The notes under the pieces: model-generated
What the model saw: only the letters and a program-made list of their open reading frames with translations
Databases searched by the model: none
What the model was told of the DNA's origin: nothing
Part shown: positions 1 to 38,600 of the stretch, piece after piece
How positions within the stretch are numbered: position 1 is the first letter of the stretch
Layout of the letters: every line of letters begins with the position of its first letter
Position numbers and translations under genes: made by a program
Source: Tanytarsus gracilentus
Taxonomy: Eukaryota; Arthropoda; Insecta; Diptera; Chironomidae
Direction of reading: 5' to 3'
Length of the DNA stretch: 64,000 nt
Assembly (NCBI GenBank): GCA_038502055.1
Contig: JAXRKN010000040.1
Location: 372,001 to 436,000, forward strand

Positions 1-3000
1 GTATCTGGAGTATTGTTTCTTGAAGATGCAAAATTTAATTTAAAAAACTTTCTATAGTTTTCTCTCTTTCTCATGAGAGAGCACAAAAATCAATTCAAAA
101 TACAAAATGTTTAAAATCTCAAAAACTCTCAACTCAATTTCAAGTGTGCATCATCAAAACTCAAACAATGCTTATTACGAAATGGAGTACGGAGCTTTTA
201 GAATGACTATTGAGAAATTTATAATTGAAAAAACTTTTTCTCTCTCTCTCTCATGAAGGCTTGTGTGTAATTTATTTTTAGTTTATTACATAACCTGTGT
301 ATAACATTTGAAATTCCTTTTTTACTCCTGACTTTGCTCACTTAATTAGGAAAATTAATGACTTTCAAAAATTAGTGTAGTGGCGGCATATTTTTCCTGA
401 AGAAATTTTCTCTTTTTTTTTTGAACGAAACAATTACGAGAGAAAGAGTACAACTTAATGTTATTATTTGACATTGCACACGAGTTGGCTTGCTTGCTGA
501 TAATGAATTTTACCGTAATTTTAATTAACGTGTATATGATGTGATATTTGAATTAATTAAAAATTTAATGGGAGAGATATAAAATGAGTTAAACATCTTC
601 TTCGACGTCAGCAAAAAAAATTAAATTTTCTTTAAAAAATATATGAAATAAGATGAGCGTAAATTATGTAACATAGGATTTTTTCTGAAAAATAATGTTT
701 TTTGAAATCACCTGAAAAGAACCAATTTAAAAAATATAAAATGTTACATAACTTACGAATGATTTGCAGCATGTGTGATGAGAGGTGTCGAAAAAAATGT
801 TCTTATTTAATAATGGAAGAATTTTCTTAATCATATTTCAACCAAAGACTGAAAAATTTATCAAATAAAAAATTTTGCTATTCTCCAAATTGTATATATG
901 CCATAAATTGTGCTCAAGACTCGATTTTTATTTTACTTCTCTTTTAATTTTTCTTTTCTTTCTTTTTGACTATAATTTTTCACCTTAATTATTTTTGTTT
1001 CGATTTTCAATTTTTCTTCTAATTTAAAATTATTTTTCACTTTTATTTACAAAATATTTGCATCATTAGTAAATTTGTTTCTAATTCTAGATGATTTTTT
1101 TGCATTGTAACGTGATCTTTTTCATTCCTTACATTTTCTTAAATTTTTTCAAACGGAAAAGTTTAAAAAAAGGAGGGAATTGAGACAAAAAAAACTTTTC
1201 GAAAGAACGAGAAAGTCGATCGTGCCATCATTAGTTTTGAGTTGTAATTTTCGAAATTCTTTTCATTCATAATTTATGTCATTTTAACAACTCTCCTGTG
1301 ATTTAAATTACAATCCTGTCGTTTTATTCTTTGCGGTGTATAAATCTCAACTGAGACCCATTAAACGTATCAACACCCTCGACATTTCATATGGGTTTCT
1401 CTCGTTTTTCAGTTTTCTTAGTGTGCATGTTGGAATATATGATGATGTTTCAACGTAAAATGGGAGATATAATAAATTAAACCTGTGCTTCATTGCAGCA
1501 TAACGGCGTCAAAAAAATAAAAATCAATAAAATTACGTTGTGATGACTTCATCATATCCTCTTTTGTCATTATTTAGAATTTCATTTGTCATATTTTTTA
1601 ATTAATAATTTTTCCATCCTTTTTTTGATATTCCTCGTTTGTTTTTGTTACCTAGTGTAGATTTTAATTTAAAATTCACTGGCGTCTACTCATTTTTTAA
1701 TTTTTTTTATCATTCATTTTTATTAATTATTTTAATTAATTTTTTTTGTCTATCACATGCTTTGTATATATTTTTTATTTTATTATTAGAAATTAGAAGA
1801 AAAAAAATTATTTTTTGAGGTACATTCTCAATTTAATTGAAATTATCTTTTTTCTCTTTATGTAAGACAGCCATTTATTAAAAAAATTAAGAAGAATAAA
1901 TTGGTGTCAGAAGAAGGAATAAGAAAAAGTCTCGCAGGATGTGAAAATTATTTTTTATTTTTTGTGCTTCATGTGTGAATTATTTCTGTATATTTTTTGT
2001 AATCAATCGATATAAAATTCTCTCGCATGTGCTTTTTTAAAAAATATGTGTCATTTTTTGAATAATTAATTTGCTGGTGAAATGTGAAGAATATTTTTTT
2101 TTCATTTATAAAAAACTGTCGCTCAGGATAAAAATAATTGTGAGGGAGAGATGGAATGGAAAAAATGTGACACATGTGCACGAGAGAGAAAGCAAGGACT
2201 AGAAAAAGGAGGTTGCAGAAGGAAAAAAGGAAACGGTGTGAAAATAATTAGCATCATCGTCATGTTAAATATGTCACATACACTTTTAAAAATAAACCAT
2301 TCATCACCACATGTGTGTGTAGCTTTTCAGCTGTCGTTTGTGCTTATCGATAATTTTTGCGTCACAAAATATTAAGGTGTTCGGATAATTTATGGAAAGA
2401 ACAGTGAACTTTTTTTTTGCAATATAAATATAGATTTAATAAATTTTTATCAATTTCTAAAAATAAACTTAATCATGACGACATAACAGTTTAAAAATAA
2501 AATATATATATATGCAATTTACGTGTCGCGTAAATATGAAAAATTTAACTAATTTCATTTTCTTAACTTATCGATAGAGAGCAACTCTTCTTTTTTTTCT
2601 TCAAAGATTAGATAATTACAGAATTTATAGATAGGATAGAAGAGAGAGATATTAAATATTAGTGTCAATGACAGTGTTCGATTGTGGTGAGAAAGAGCAA
2701 TTTTTTCTCCGAATTTAGTGCTTTTCCGACTTACATTACAAGAGATTTTTCTTTTTTTCACATTAGTAATTTGGCATTTATGTTCGGAAGCATGAAGTAA
2801 TTATCGAAATGGAATTGAGAAGCGACACTCGAACAAATCGATTTGACTAAAATTTTCAATGCATGGTCGCATAAAAAATTCACTTTTATTGTAATTAAAC
2901 TAAATAAATATAATTATCGTATAGTGATAATTTCTAGTAATTAAAGCAAAATGAGCATCGTTGGTGTGGATTTTTTTTGAGTTAACTGTGTTTGTGAGAG

Positions 3001-3627
3001 AGAATGTGTGTTTGTGGCTCGTGAGGGTTATTATTATAAATTTTAAAGTCTCATGGAATGATCATAATAAACCTCGATATAACAAGATTTTCCTATTAAC
3101 ATTTTCAATTTGTGTTTCTTTTGCTTCTTTTCTTGGTGTGAATTCAAAAAGAGGAACGTGATCTATTTTTTTTTCATCATATATAGTAAAAAGGTTATTC
3201 TCGAAGGAAATTAAAATAGAGCTCCATGGAGATGCAATTGATGGCAAAAATATTAATAAACGTGAGTCTCTCAATTTAAATATTTTTTCATCAAACGCAT
3301 TCACATGGTCAACTAATATGCACGTTTGTGTGATTTCATTACTAGCATTATCATCATCTTGATCGTTCTTCTTTTATACGGTTTTATATTAATTGTGATA
3401 ATATTCTAAGTCGTTAAAAGGCAGGCATTAAAACTTAAGATATTTTCATTGTTGTTATAAATGAACGGAATGGAATCAATGAAAAATGGGTTTCTGCTTT
3501 TCTCTTTTTCCTCTTTACGAAAACGTGTAAATACGTAATGATAATCATAAACATCATGGTAACAATCTTCCATAATAAAGTTGTTGTATACGTTTCATAT
3601 TTTTCGTATTCTTCGGGTATAGTGTGA
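1..3627. other. Region 3' of Rdl, nothing recognised
   Basis: A+T-rich sequence with many poly-A/T runs and short TC tracts (near 240). It could include Rdl 3' UTR. I see no coding region, RNA gene or repeat pair. Confidence 0.6.
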
Positions 3628-3633
3628 TTTATT
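3628..3633 (-). terminator. Candidate Rdl polyadenylation signal AATAAA
   Basis: AATAAA on the minus strand 24 nt after the Rdl stop. Such hexamers are common in this A+T-rich DNA and a longer 3' UTR is equally possible. Confidence 0.25.
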
Positions 3634-3656
3634 GATATGGGTCCTACTAAGTTCTC

Positions 3657-28959
<25,303 letters not shown>

Positions 28960-31900
28960 TTTTTTATTCTTTTTCTCTTCTCGTCGTCACTTAGAATTTA
29001 ATTAATTTTCACTATTTATTTTTTTTATAAAAACTTTTTTGTTCGATTTTTTTTCTTCGTCAGGTGTAAATTGCTTTTTAAGAGTTTTTCTTTTGTTCAC
29101 TTATTAGATATACGAACACACACGCTTAGGGTGGAAATTAATTCCACACATTATTCATTCTGTGTCTCTCTCTCGTTGTTGTTGCGTTGAGTGTCACCTC
29201 GAATACAGTTCAACTCGTGAGTTCATTTCACCGTTTGTACGTCTGCATTTTATTGCTATTTTTCCTCTGCACACAAAAAATTGAAGAAATTCCTATTAAT
29301 TGCATCTTTTTATAATTTCTCTTTCTAACCTCCTCTCATCATTATCGCAGTCATGATGCTGAAATATATAAGAAAAGGAAATAAAATTTTACACCAATTA
29401 ATGAGAGACACAACTACGTGCGAGTGGGTGGGGTAGGTATGAGAGAGAGTGCAAAAAATGATATGATGGTGGGAATGGGTAAAACTAATTAAAGTAGAGG
29501 ATGGTGATAAAAATTTAGAATGAGAAAAGAAGAAGTTTCTCATAATTAGTTTTTGTTGGCTTTGTCTCCTCGACGAGAGTTGAGTTCAGAGCGAAGAGAG
29601 GAGCAAAAATGTAATAATAAAATGGGTGTGTAGCCTCAATGTGTGATAACTTTTTTTTCTTCACAGATTTCGTCCTTTTTGCTCGAAAATTTTCAACTTT
29701 TCCTTTTTTATCCCTTTCACACTAATCTTGGACAGTTTTTAATTCTTTCTTGAGGTACTTTAATTACTTTTATGAACTTTTCTCCTTACTTTTTTTTTCG
29801 ATGAAAATTTTTCCCACTTTTATCAAACTTTTAAGCCTCAATTTTTTGCACTCCACTCACAACAAGACTAATTGGAAGTTTTTGATTCATTTTTTGGCTA
29901 AATTTTCCACTTAAATTGCAGTTTTCTAATTATTTTACAGGAGCTTCAATGAGTTTTCGCACAGCCATATCTGGCTGAAATTTTGCATTGAACTAGTATT
30001 TTATTTTGGGTGGGACACTCCATGTACTCTACTCTCTTTTCTCTCACAGTCAGTATCATTTTCGTGTTTTGCTGCTGTGTGTGCTTTTTCGTGTATCGAA
30101 CACAATATGAAAGCGCAAAAATTGTATGCTCGATGACGAAGCTAGAGAGACTTAACGCATGCTTTTTGCTCTGGATGCTTGTGTTGGAAGCTTTCGTTCC
30201 TTGTCGTTTTTCATTCGAGCGACTTTCGAGTGTGTTTGTGTGTATGAGAGTAAACGTGTGTAATCCTCATACATTTTTTTCTTCCTCTCGGAAAAATGGT
30301 TATAAAAAGATTTCAGCTTGAAGTTGTTGTTGAGGGAGGAAAGGTATGTAGCACATACAGAACATAAAACTTCGAGAGTGAGGCCAACTTTTCATATTAA
30401 AGTCATAAAAAATGATGGTGAAAAATCAATTTTGCAGTTATTTTTTTTCGTTCACAATATTTACTGCAGACATTCAATTTTACTCCCAAATCACTCATAA
30501 ATTGCTTAGATTATTTTTTCGCGAGCATCACGATGGATATAAATTTTTGCTCATTTGAAAAAAAAAGAGTCTTATCGATAAATCGGGGTGGGTTTGACAA
30601 AACAATTTTCTTTCACTCACATTTTCTTCTTGTTATTCCGATTTTTTTCGATATTTTCCTAATTATTTTGTCACATACTTAATGCATGGTTAATTATTAT
30701 TATTAGCTACGTATAAAATATTAGTTTTTTCCTCTCTCAATATTTTTTGAGGTGTGTAAAAATTATTTTTACTCCTTTTATTTCAGATCCACACTCAACG
30801 TAACTTGAATTGATGAAAGTTCAACTCGATATGAGAGAAAAAGTTGGAATAACGAGAAATATCGTTGCCTTTTTCCATGTCGATGTATGAGAATATTTTT
30901 TTGCAAAGAAAAACTTTGTCCTCAGCTTTGTGTGCTTTGCAAACTGTTCTCTAACGTTTGACACTCAACTGCGCATGATTTTTCCCGGGAATGAATATCC
31001 TTCGACATCGCACACGAAACTTGTGCCGTACACAACACGAAACACCTTACCATCGCAAAATCTCTCTCTCGCTCTCGCTTTTTTTTCATTAAATGTATTG
31101 ATTAGTGTAAGCTTTTATTATGAGAGGAGAGCAAAAGCACAATAGCGGAGATATTTACATTAGCAGCATACACAAACTCGGACGACGGAGAGGAGTGAGT
31201 AAAAGAGAATGAGCAGTTATCACATCAAATTCCTTCAACATTATCGCAACGCAATATTATTCTTCATTTCTCTTTCTCTCATTCATTCATTCGATTGTCG
31301 ATTGCTGAGGATAAAAAAAATTGACGTGAAACAGATTCTTTTATATATTTATAGCGCAGAAAGAGAAAAAAGAAATCTTTATGTCGCCGCTTATTGTGTC
31401 TTGAAAATCGCCATCATCATCGGGATTTGAAATCGATTTAGAGATATAAAAGAGAGAGTTAAACTTTGTTTTCTTTCTTGGAACTGGGGTAGTAGGATAA
31501 ACTTTTTTTGAGAGGGGTTAATAAAGGTCCTTTTTATCATCTTTTATTTTATTCATATATATAAAATTTGTGTATTTGATAGAAGACAGACTCAATTGGA
31601 GGGTTTTCTAAACTTTATTCAAGGATTAATTTTTGCTGAGTTTTTTCTTTTGTTAATTTCTGATTATGAAAGTTTTTTCCAACAGATTAATTTGATATAT
31701 TTTTTAACCTACTTTAAAAATTTGAAATTTACTCTGAAAACCACTCAGACAAAAAAGTTGAAACTTCACGCTGCTCGAGTGTGGAATGCATTTTGTTGTT
31801 GTTCTTCCTTTTAAGCTTATTTTCATCTCATTCCTTCCTTTTCATATTCTCCGTTCATCATCATCATTATCGTCGACGTTTGTTGTGCTTTTTCCTCCAC

Positions 31901-33739
31901 TTATTTTCCGACATAAAGTCATTTAAACACGAGAATAAATTCTCATAACATTTATCGGGAAGAATTGAATTGGCATGAATGCAAGGATGGTGAAGATATG
32001 AGAAAATGTATCAATGATAGAGATTGTTTCCTGCTTCCATTACATACACATGAAATGACTTGTCTTCGACTCTTCTTGCTTTCTGATATAATGAAATTGA
32101 TATATGGCTTTTCGTGTCTATACTCTTATACGAAGAGAGCGCACAATTTCATGTACGTTATAGATTTATAGTGAAACATAAAAATTTATTTATATTAGCG
32201 TTGACGTGAATGGGGTCTAGAATGTGTTTTGATGAAAGCACTATATGCAAGTCGTAATAGTATTGGCTGGTGGAGAAAAAAATATCTCGACACACCACCA
32301 AAGCTATCTCTTAAAAACTATTTATAGTCGTATAGTTGCTCTGCCATCAAATTTACGATCATTCTCCCCTTTTTATGTGAAATATGCAGAAAATTTTATG
32401 TCTCCTCTGACCTAAAAAATACATAAAGAGCAAAAGCATTGTTTTAAAGCTCTCTCACACATATTCCCATGTCCTCTTTTGTAACATCTCTCTTCTATAT
32501 TTTTTTCTGGCACTAAAAGCCAGAGGAGTGAATACATCGTCCTGATTAAAACACTGAAAAGTTCCTTCTCTTCTTCTTTTTTTCATTACATTTGCCGTCA
32601 TTCTTTAGCTTCATGCTCTGAAAATATGCATTTGCGAGTCACAATTGAACTTTGTACATATGTTTTATCAACTCACTGCTCAGAAATAGAAAATGAATGC
32701 CTTTTTTTGCTGCTAGATTTTTGTTCTAAAAAGTCTCAACATTTTTTTAAAACTATGCAAAGCAAAACAAAATGCTCTCCTTCGGGACGTTTGTTTGAAT
32801 GTCCGCTTATGTGCACGCTATTGGAAAAAATATATACACACAGCAAGCAGCACTCTTTGCCTCTTTTTTTCAATATTTTGCTTTTACAATAAAGTGCTTC
32901 GCAAGCAGGCAAACGGAATTGCTCTTGTGTGCACAAAGAAGGTGCAAAGAGATGAAAAAAAGCTCGTCTCGTGTTCACATTTTGCTTTTGTAACGGTTCA
33001 GTGGAAGAGAAAATTTGTTAAATCCTACGATTGTTGTATGCACACGAGAATGCTGCATCGAGAGACGGGATGCAGTAGAGCAAGGTGTTTATTTTTAATT
33101 CAAACGAAAAGGATCTGCAATTTTTAAATGTATCAGTTCACCACATTGTACAATCATGAAACGATTTAAAGAGAAAGTGCAGAGAAAAAATATTCAAGCC
33201 TCGAAAAGAATGAAATCCCGAAGCGAGCGAGAAGGAGTTGAGGAAGAGATGAATAAAATATGAATATTTCACATTAAGTCTTTCCGCATTTATGAAAACA
33301 TGGAATTAGCATATTTTGCATAAATTATGAAATGACGCTCATACATTACAATTTTAAATGTTTTTCACTGCTGTCTTTTTTTTCTGTTGTTTGCTCAACT
33401 AACGGTGTGCTGTTAAAAAAAGAGATTTAATGAAAGGATAAATAAAACACGTGAATTGTAAATTAGAAAGAATGTAATTTGAATTTTAAGGATTTGCAAA
33501 AATTTCAGACTTAAATGTTTTCTTGGAAGGTGAAGAATTTCTTGAATTTTTCCTTTCAGAGCTTTCATTGGAAAATTTAAAAGCTTTCGTTTCATTCCAG
33601 ACGAAAGCTTTGATTCAAAAACCATTTGACAGTTTTTTTTTCATGAGAATTTTTTTGAGATTTGAAACTTGAATAACGTTCCTAATTTTTTTGTGAAAAT
33701 TATAATTATGAGATTTTTTATTACGATTTCCTAGCTATA

Positions 33740-33958
33740 GTGGAAGAGGACATTGTGATTTCAAGAGAAATTTGCAGAAGGAAAAAATCTATAGTAAAGA
33801 CTGAAATAACCTCTGATGCTATTAAATTTCTAATAAGTTTTCAAAAGTCATATAAAAAATGTGAGAAGATGCCAAACTTTAAGGAATCACTTAAACTTGT
33901 TGAAAATCATGTAGAACTATACAACTTTAAGAGAAAAAAATATAAATTTTTTTCTTGA
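33740..33958 (+). CDS. Unidentified plus-strand ORF, weak
   Basis: The frame continues upstream of a GTG at 33740 without an ATG. It reads EEDIVISREICRRKKSIV then EITSDAIKFLISFQKSYKKC and NFKESLKLVENHVELYNF before a stop. The charge pattern looks protein-like, but no family is recognised, and its length is within what chance gives. It could be a transposon or pseudogene fragment. Confidence 0.12.
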   Translation: MEEDIVISREICRRKKSIVKTEITSDAIKFLISFQKSYKKCEKMPNFKESLKLVENHVELYNFKRKKYKFFS

Positions 33959-34502
33959 AACAAAATCTGCAGACTTAATTTTTTCATCATCTACGCCGAA
34001 AGTGAGTACTTACATAAATTTGCATCAATTCAAAGCTTATTTACAGCTTAGCCGTTAGCTTTATTAAGAAGCTTTTAAATATTCCAATGAGTGTATAAAA
34101 ACAATTTCTTGAATTTCTTGCAAAAAAATAAAATTAAAACTTTTTCTTCTTTCAATTCATGAGCAATGAATTAATAAACAGCTGTTTAAGTGTAAGAACA
34201 AAAGCTTTTATAAACTTTTGCTTTCGTTATTTAACCCTTTGGTTTAAAAGATAACATATACATAGGTTAAACTGTTGAGATACGAAGATAAAATTGAATA
34301 AGTACAATTTTAGGCAATTTGAAAAGCTTTTAATTTCTGTTTCTACGTCAATTTATTTTTGAGTTCCTGGAAAAATAAGTAACAAATACAGTTGCTATGG
34401 ATGAAAAGCCTTAGAGTACGTTAGCATCCTAATTGATGAATTAAATTTTTCAAAACAGATCATCTCAAAAATCTCGAGTCATCAAAATATTTTGATACTT
34501 AC

Positions 34503-34567
34503 CTTGGCATCATGCCCAGCATATTCAAAGCTAATTTAGATGTAAGAAAATTTTGCCGAGTCATCAT
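34503..34567 (-). CDS. Candidate short first exon upstream of Rdl
   Basis: ATG at 34565-34567 opens MMTRQNFLTSKLALNMLGMM then P, ending in phase 2 at CCAAG followed by GTAAGT, a near-perfect donor. A possible acceptor (TTTTCGCATCAG) lies upstream and would extend the exon to 34588. The phase fits both the candidate exon at 27987-28233 and Rdl exon 2, so it could start a separate small gene interleaved with Rdl or an alternative Rdl transcript. Support is limited to splice signals and phase. Confidence 0.3.
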
Positions 34568-35275
34568 AATATTTTTGGAGACCAGAAGCTGATGCGAAAA
34601 GATAAAAATGTGAAAGCAGTTTAATTTACATCTAATTTTATTTCTTTATTTACATTTTTACTCCGAAAGTATCTACAGCACAATTTTCATGAACTTTAAT
34701 TCCATCTTAATCATTTTTGATTATTAATTTCACTCTCGTTATGAATTTCAGTATATAGACTATGTGTGTGTGTTTGAGATTTCGCTAATTTTTTTTTGAT
34801 ATCAGTTTTCAAATTTACAATTTGTACAAAATACTTTTAGTCTAGAAAATTCTCTCTTGCCGAGAAAATATAATTTTAAATAGTTTGGGAAAAATATTTG
34901 CATAAAAAATCTCCTTCAAACATTCAACAACAAACTTCTTTCATTACTTAGGAGTAAAATAATTTCAATTATATCTTCAAGTCTCTTAGATGCACTAGCA
35001 CGTGGGTTTACCTCGTGAATTTAAATAGTTTTCTTAAAATTTAAAATTTTGCCTAAACTTAAGTCACAGATTTCTCTTTTAGCTTAGAAAATTTAACTCA
35101 ATAAAGGAGAAAGAGGGACTTTAGTGATTGTTGATTATTATGCTTTAACATCTCACTCAATTTAGCACACGAAAATATGGTGCATTTAATCACATTAACC
35201 TTCCGCTACGCTCCAACTCATTTATTTCAATTTTGCGTGTTAAATTGAGTGAAAATTATTTCAATTACTTTAATA

Positions 35276-35281
35276 TTTATT
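35276..35281 (-). terminator. Candidate GluRIB polyadenylation signal AATAAA
   Basis: AATAAA on the minus strand about 265 nt after the stop; another lies at 35221-35226. Chance hexamers are frequent here. Confidence 0.25.
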
Positions 35282-35483
35282 CAACTAGACGGTGCCTCTT
35301 TGAGAACGAGCACTTTTCGCTTATCCTCGCAGTGTCGTGACAACAACTTTCTCCGATTTGTCATCAAGCGATTATCAGTTGGCGGGTTTTTGATTTATAA
35401 AATGTGTGCTATTCGCCTGTTGTTGATAATGAAGTTGCTGCATGAGCTGCTGGTTATTGAGTGCCTTATCCGTAAACGTATTT

Positions 35484-35539
35484 AACGCGTAGGAATTTAT
35501 GAAATAATCACTCTGATTATTCTTTGATTCCTACGCGTT
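35484..35539 (-). other. Stable hairpin in the GluRIB 3' UTR, 6 nt after the stop
   Basis: Perfect 13-bp arms (AACGCGTAGGAAT at 35484-35496, reverse complement at 35527-35539). Inside is a second 8-bp stem (AATAATCA/TGATTATT) with a 3-nt loop. The CG-rich arms stand out in A+T-rich DNA. It could be an mRNA control element or a tiny foldback insertion. Confidence 0.7.
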
Positions 35540-35545
35540 GTGACA

Positions 35546-35623
35546 TCAGGTTTGTGGATGTGCATTCATAAGGTGAGCATCGGGATGTGGATGGTGCTCC
35601 ATTGATGGACTTTGTGGGTAGTA
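35546..35623 (-). CDS. GluRIB: GluRIB terminal exon
   Basis: Encodes YYPQSPSMEHHPHPDAHLMN then AHPQT and TGA at 35546-35548. Acceptor TTTTTTCAG. It is His/Pro-rich and not conserved with what I know of Drosophila, so it is supported mainly by splice signals and phase. Confidence 0.75.
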   Translation of the reverse strand, partial: YYPQSPSMEHHPHPDAHLMNAHPQT

Positions 35624-38600
35624 CTGAAAAAATATTAATAAAATTATTTGACTTTTTTAACTTTTCAACGCATGCAACAATAATTTGCTCAAGGAAAGCT
35701 TTAAATAACCTCAAATTATATTAATGTAAATGTTTCATGTACCTGTCCATTATCGTAATCTCGGGCACTTGTAATAGGTGGAAGTCGATTCTTGGGTTTC
35801 AATGTATCCGTCATTTGTATGGAATTAGATGTAAGTGATGTGGTTGTGGTTGACTTTTCTCTCTTAAAGCAAAACTGTATGAGTGATATGGTGAGTGCGA
35901 TGAGTAAACCACCAATTAAGATGTAAAATACGCCCGCTAGATGAGTCAGCGAGAGCTCATTCGCTCGATTGGAGGGATTATCTTTGTCATTTTTACATTC
36001 GGTCTTCTCATACCACCACTTATGTTGGAGCTTCGCAAGCTCTCCAGTCTCTTTGAAATGTAAGACAGCAAGATTTATGGGATCTCTGCAAATAAAGTGT
36101 ATAGAGAGGAGTCAAAAAAGAGATTAACATAATGTTTTCCATCCGACAAACATACAAAAATCTAGAATGTTTTATTCGTTTAGAGCAAGCAAGTCTTTGG
36201 GAGTGTTAAGGAGGCACACAAGGCGTGAGAATTTCTTGTTTCTTCTTAATCGTATTCTTAAACGAGAGAATATCATGAGCATAGAAATTAATTCAAGTCA
36301 TTCCTTGCAAAACTTTTCACTCATCCCGCATATCATCAGTGCAGAGTTGTTTTGAAATAAACATTTCCTCTCTTTTTTATTTTTAAGTGCTTTAAATGAC
36401 TTTGTATGTATGGATTGTTTCGGAATGAGAATTAAAATGTTAATATTTATGTTTTTCACAGCATAAACATGAGTTAAAAAAACTTTTGCCTCATTTCTAT
36501 TATTTAATCTCGGCTTGAAAATTTCATTTGCATTATTATCCAGATTTTTGTGTGAGATGCGTAGAGAAGGAAAAAGTTTATGATTTGCTAGTCATGAATT
36601 TAACAAAAACTTTCTCGTGTGTGTTTATTTTATAAATGAATCAGTAAGTTAACATTGGATTTAATTATTTTAATTAAGTCATTGGGTTTGGGTACGATCA
36701 CAGAAAAAAATCCTAAGTCAACGCCATCAGCAATTTTTTTCAAGAGCGCACGAATTTTCATTAAAATTTTTCTTGTTCACTAAAATTATTGAGAAAAGTT
36801 ATCCGAACGGAATTGTAATAATAGACCAGAAAGGGCTCGAGTAATTTTTAAAAAGAAAATACGTGCCACGAACGTTGTCACGAAAGGGAATTTTTTTAGA
36901 AAAACTTTTTGCAAATCTTAGCTTCATGAGCGGCATAATTTCTAATGATGTTCAAGGGGTGTGAGTTCAAATTTTTTAAACTTTCAAGTTGAATTAAATT
37001 TTTAAAAAAATACACTTAGAATTTGAAGAAAAAAAATCAGGAAAAATTTTTGAAAATTATTTTCAGCCTTTTAAATTAATAAATCAATTCACGGCTTATG
37101 GTTTTCTAATTTTATTATTAAATTTTTTTGAGGGTATTGATTAGCAATGCTTGAGTAAATTTCAACATGATTATTTTCTTTACATAACGAAAATAATTCT
37201 AAACACTTCCTGATTAACTAAAAAATTAGTTAGCTTTTAAAAGATTTTTTTATAATCTGTCTAATCATATTGAATTTAATTTTTTTAGGTAGTTTGAAAT
37301 ATTTTGCAAAGCCACATTATTACTTTTCTCCAATTAAAGCTTTTAGATAACACGAAACTTTTTTCAGAATGTAGTCAAAAACCTCTAGAAAGCCTCTTCT
37401 TATAAATCCCTCAAAAACTTTACCGTTCACCATCATGAATGTGTGCAAATAATAAATGTACTCATAGACGAACAACATCGTCAGATGAGATCCAAAAACC
37501 AACAGTAAAATATAAAGAAAAAGAAGAATTAAAAGTCCCTCGATAAAGAATGAAACATTGTTCGAATATTTAACAAACCTCAAAATGGAAAGATGGGGGA
37601 TTGACGATGAGGCATGAGGACAGGAATAACAGCAGCGGGCCAAAGCAATCAAAATGGTTTTTAAAAGAGAGAGAAAGAGGAAGTTGTGTGACCTTCTGCT
37701 CCTCCCGCTTTTAAACCACAATCAACCCATCACGAAAGAATGGGGAGAAAAAGTTCCAGCAGAATTTTGTAACCTTTGACTCGTTTCCATGTCAATAAAT
37801 TTGTAAAGAGAGAGAGAGTATGTGCTTACTTAAATACATGAAAAATATTTCCTCATTTATTAACCATTTAATTTTTTTCATACCAAAAAAAACATATCTC
37901 TGTTACATTTTAATGACTTTTGTGGTGATATTTTTTATGAATGCCAGAATGAGTTGAAACACATTTAATTAAAGTTTATATGAATGTGAATTTATGATGA
38001 GCACCATTGTCACATACATGGAAATGTGCTCGGATAAATTTGTTAATTAATATTTTCACTCAAGCACACAGCTCGTATGCAACATTAATTGCAAGAAAGT
38101 ACACAAATATATATTACTGCAAATATTTAGGTTAAACTCAAAATAATTATTTGCAGACTCGCAAAGTTAAATAACGAGAATATGTTTCCGAAAATATTTT
38201 AATTGTAAATGTTAAATTTTAAAAAATTGAAATAAATTCCATCCCATGTTTTAATCATTACAAGCATTTGATTGAATGCTATTGACTTCCGTTTGTTTGC
38301 GTTAACGGGATTTTCTTTACGAGTGAATTCCATTCAATGAACACTTAAGCTGTGTTCTATAAAAATCATTCAGTCTTTCATTTCAAGAGAACACATAAAC
38401 TCTCCTCGTACAAGCATTATTTGATATTATGAAACAAAATGCTACAATAATTTTTAATATGTGCTTTTCTACTCCATTTCACAACACAATTAATTGCAAA
38501 ACTGACTTTTGGCTCGAAAGTCACGAATCATGCTTGAAATAGTCTCCAACTCCTTGAAAAAATTTAATATTCATGCTACAGCTCTTTAGATATTACAGTT

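Larger units (their letters stand above)
28960..35545. other. Rdl 5' flank and GluRIB-Rdl intergenic DNA
   Basis: 6.6 kb between the Rdl ATG and the GluRIB stop. It should hold the Rdl 5' UTR and promoter and the GluRIB 3' UTR. A GAGAG-type tract lies near 29166-29175, possibly a GAGA-factor site, but no TATA or initiator could be fixed. It contains the candidate exon at 34503-34567, a weak plus-strand ORF at 33740-33958 and the hairpin at 35484-35539. The remainder is unremarkable A+T-rich DNA. Confidence 0.7.

Noticed and set aside
33580..33611. 11-bp perfect hairpin with a 10-nt loop (AAAGCTTTCGT arms)
   Set aside because: Hairpins of this size are expected a few times by chance in a 64-kb A+T-rich window.
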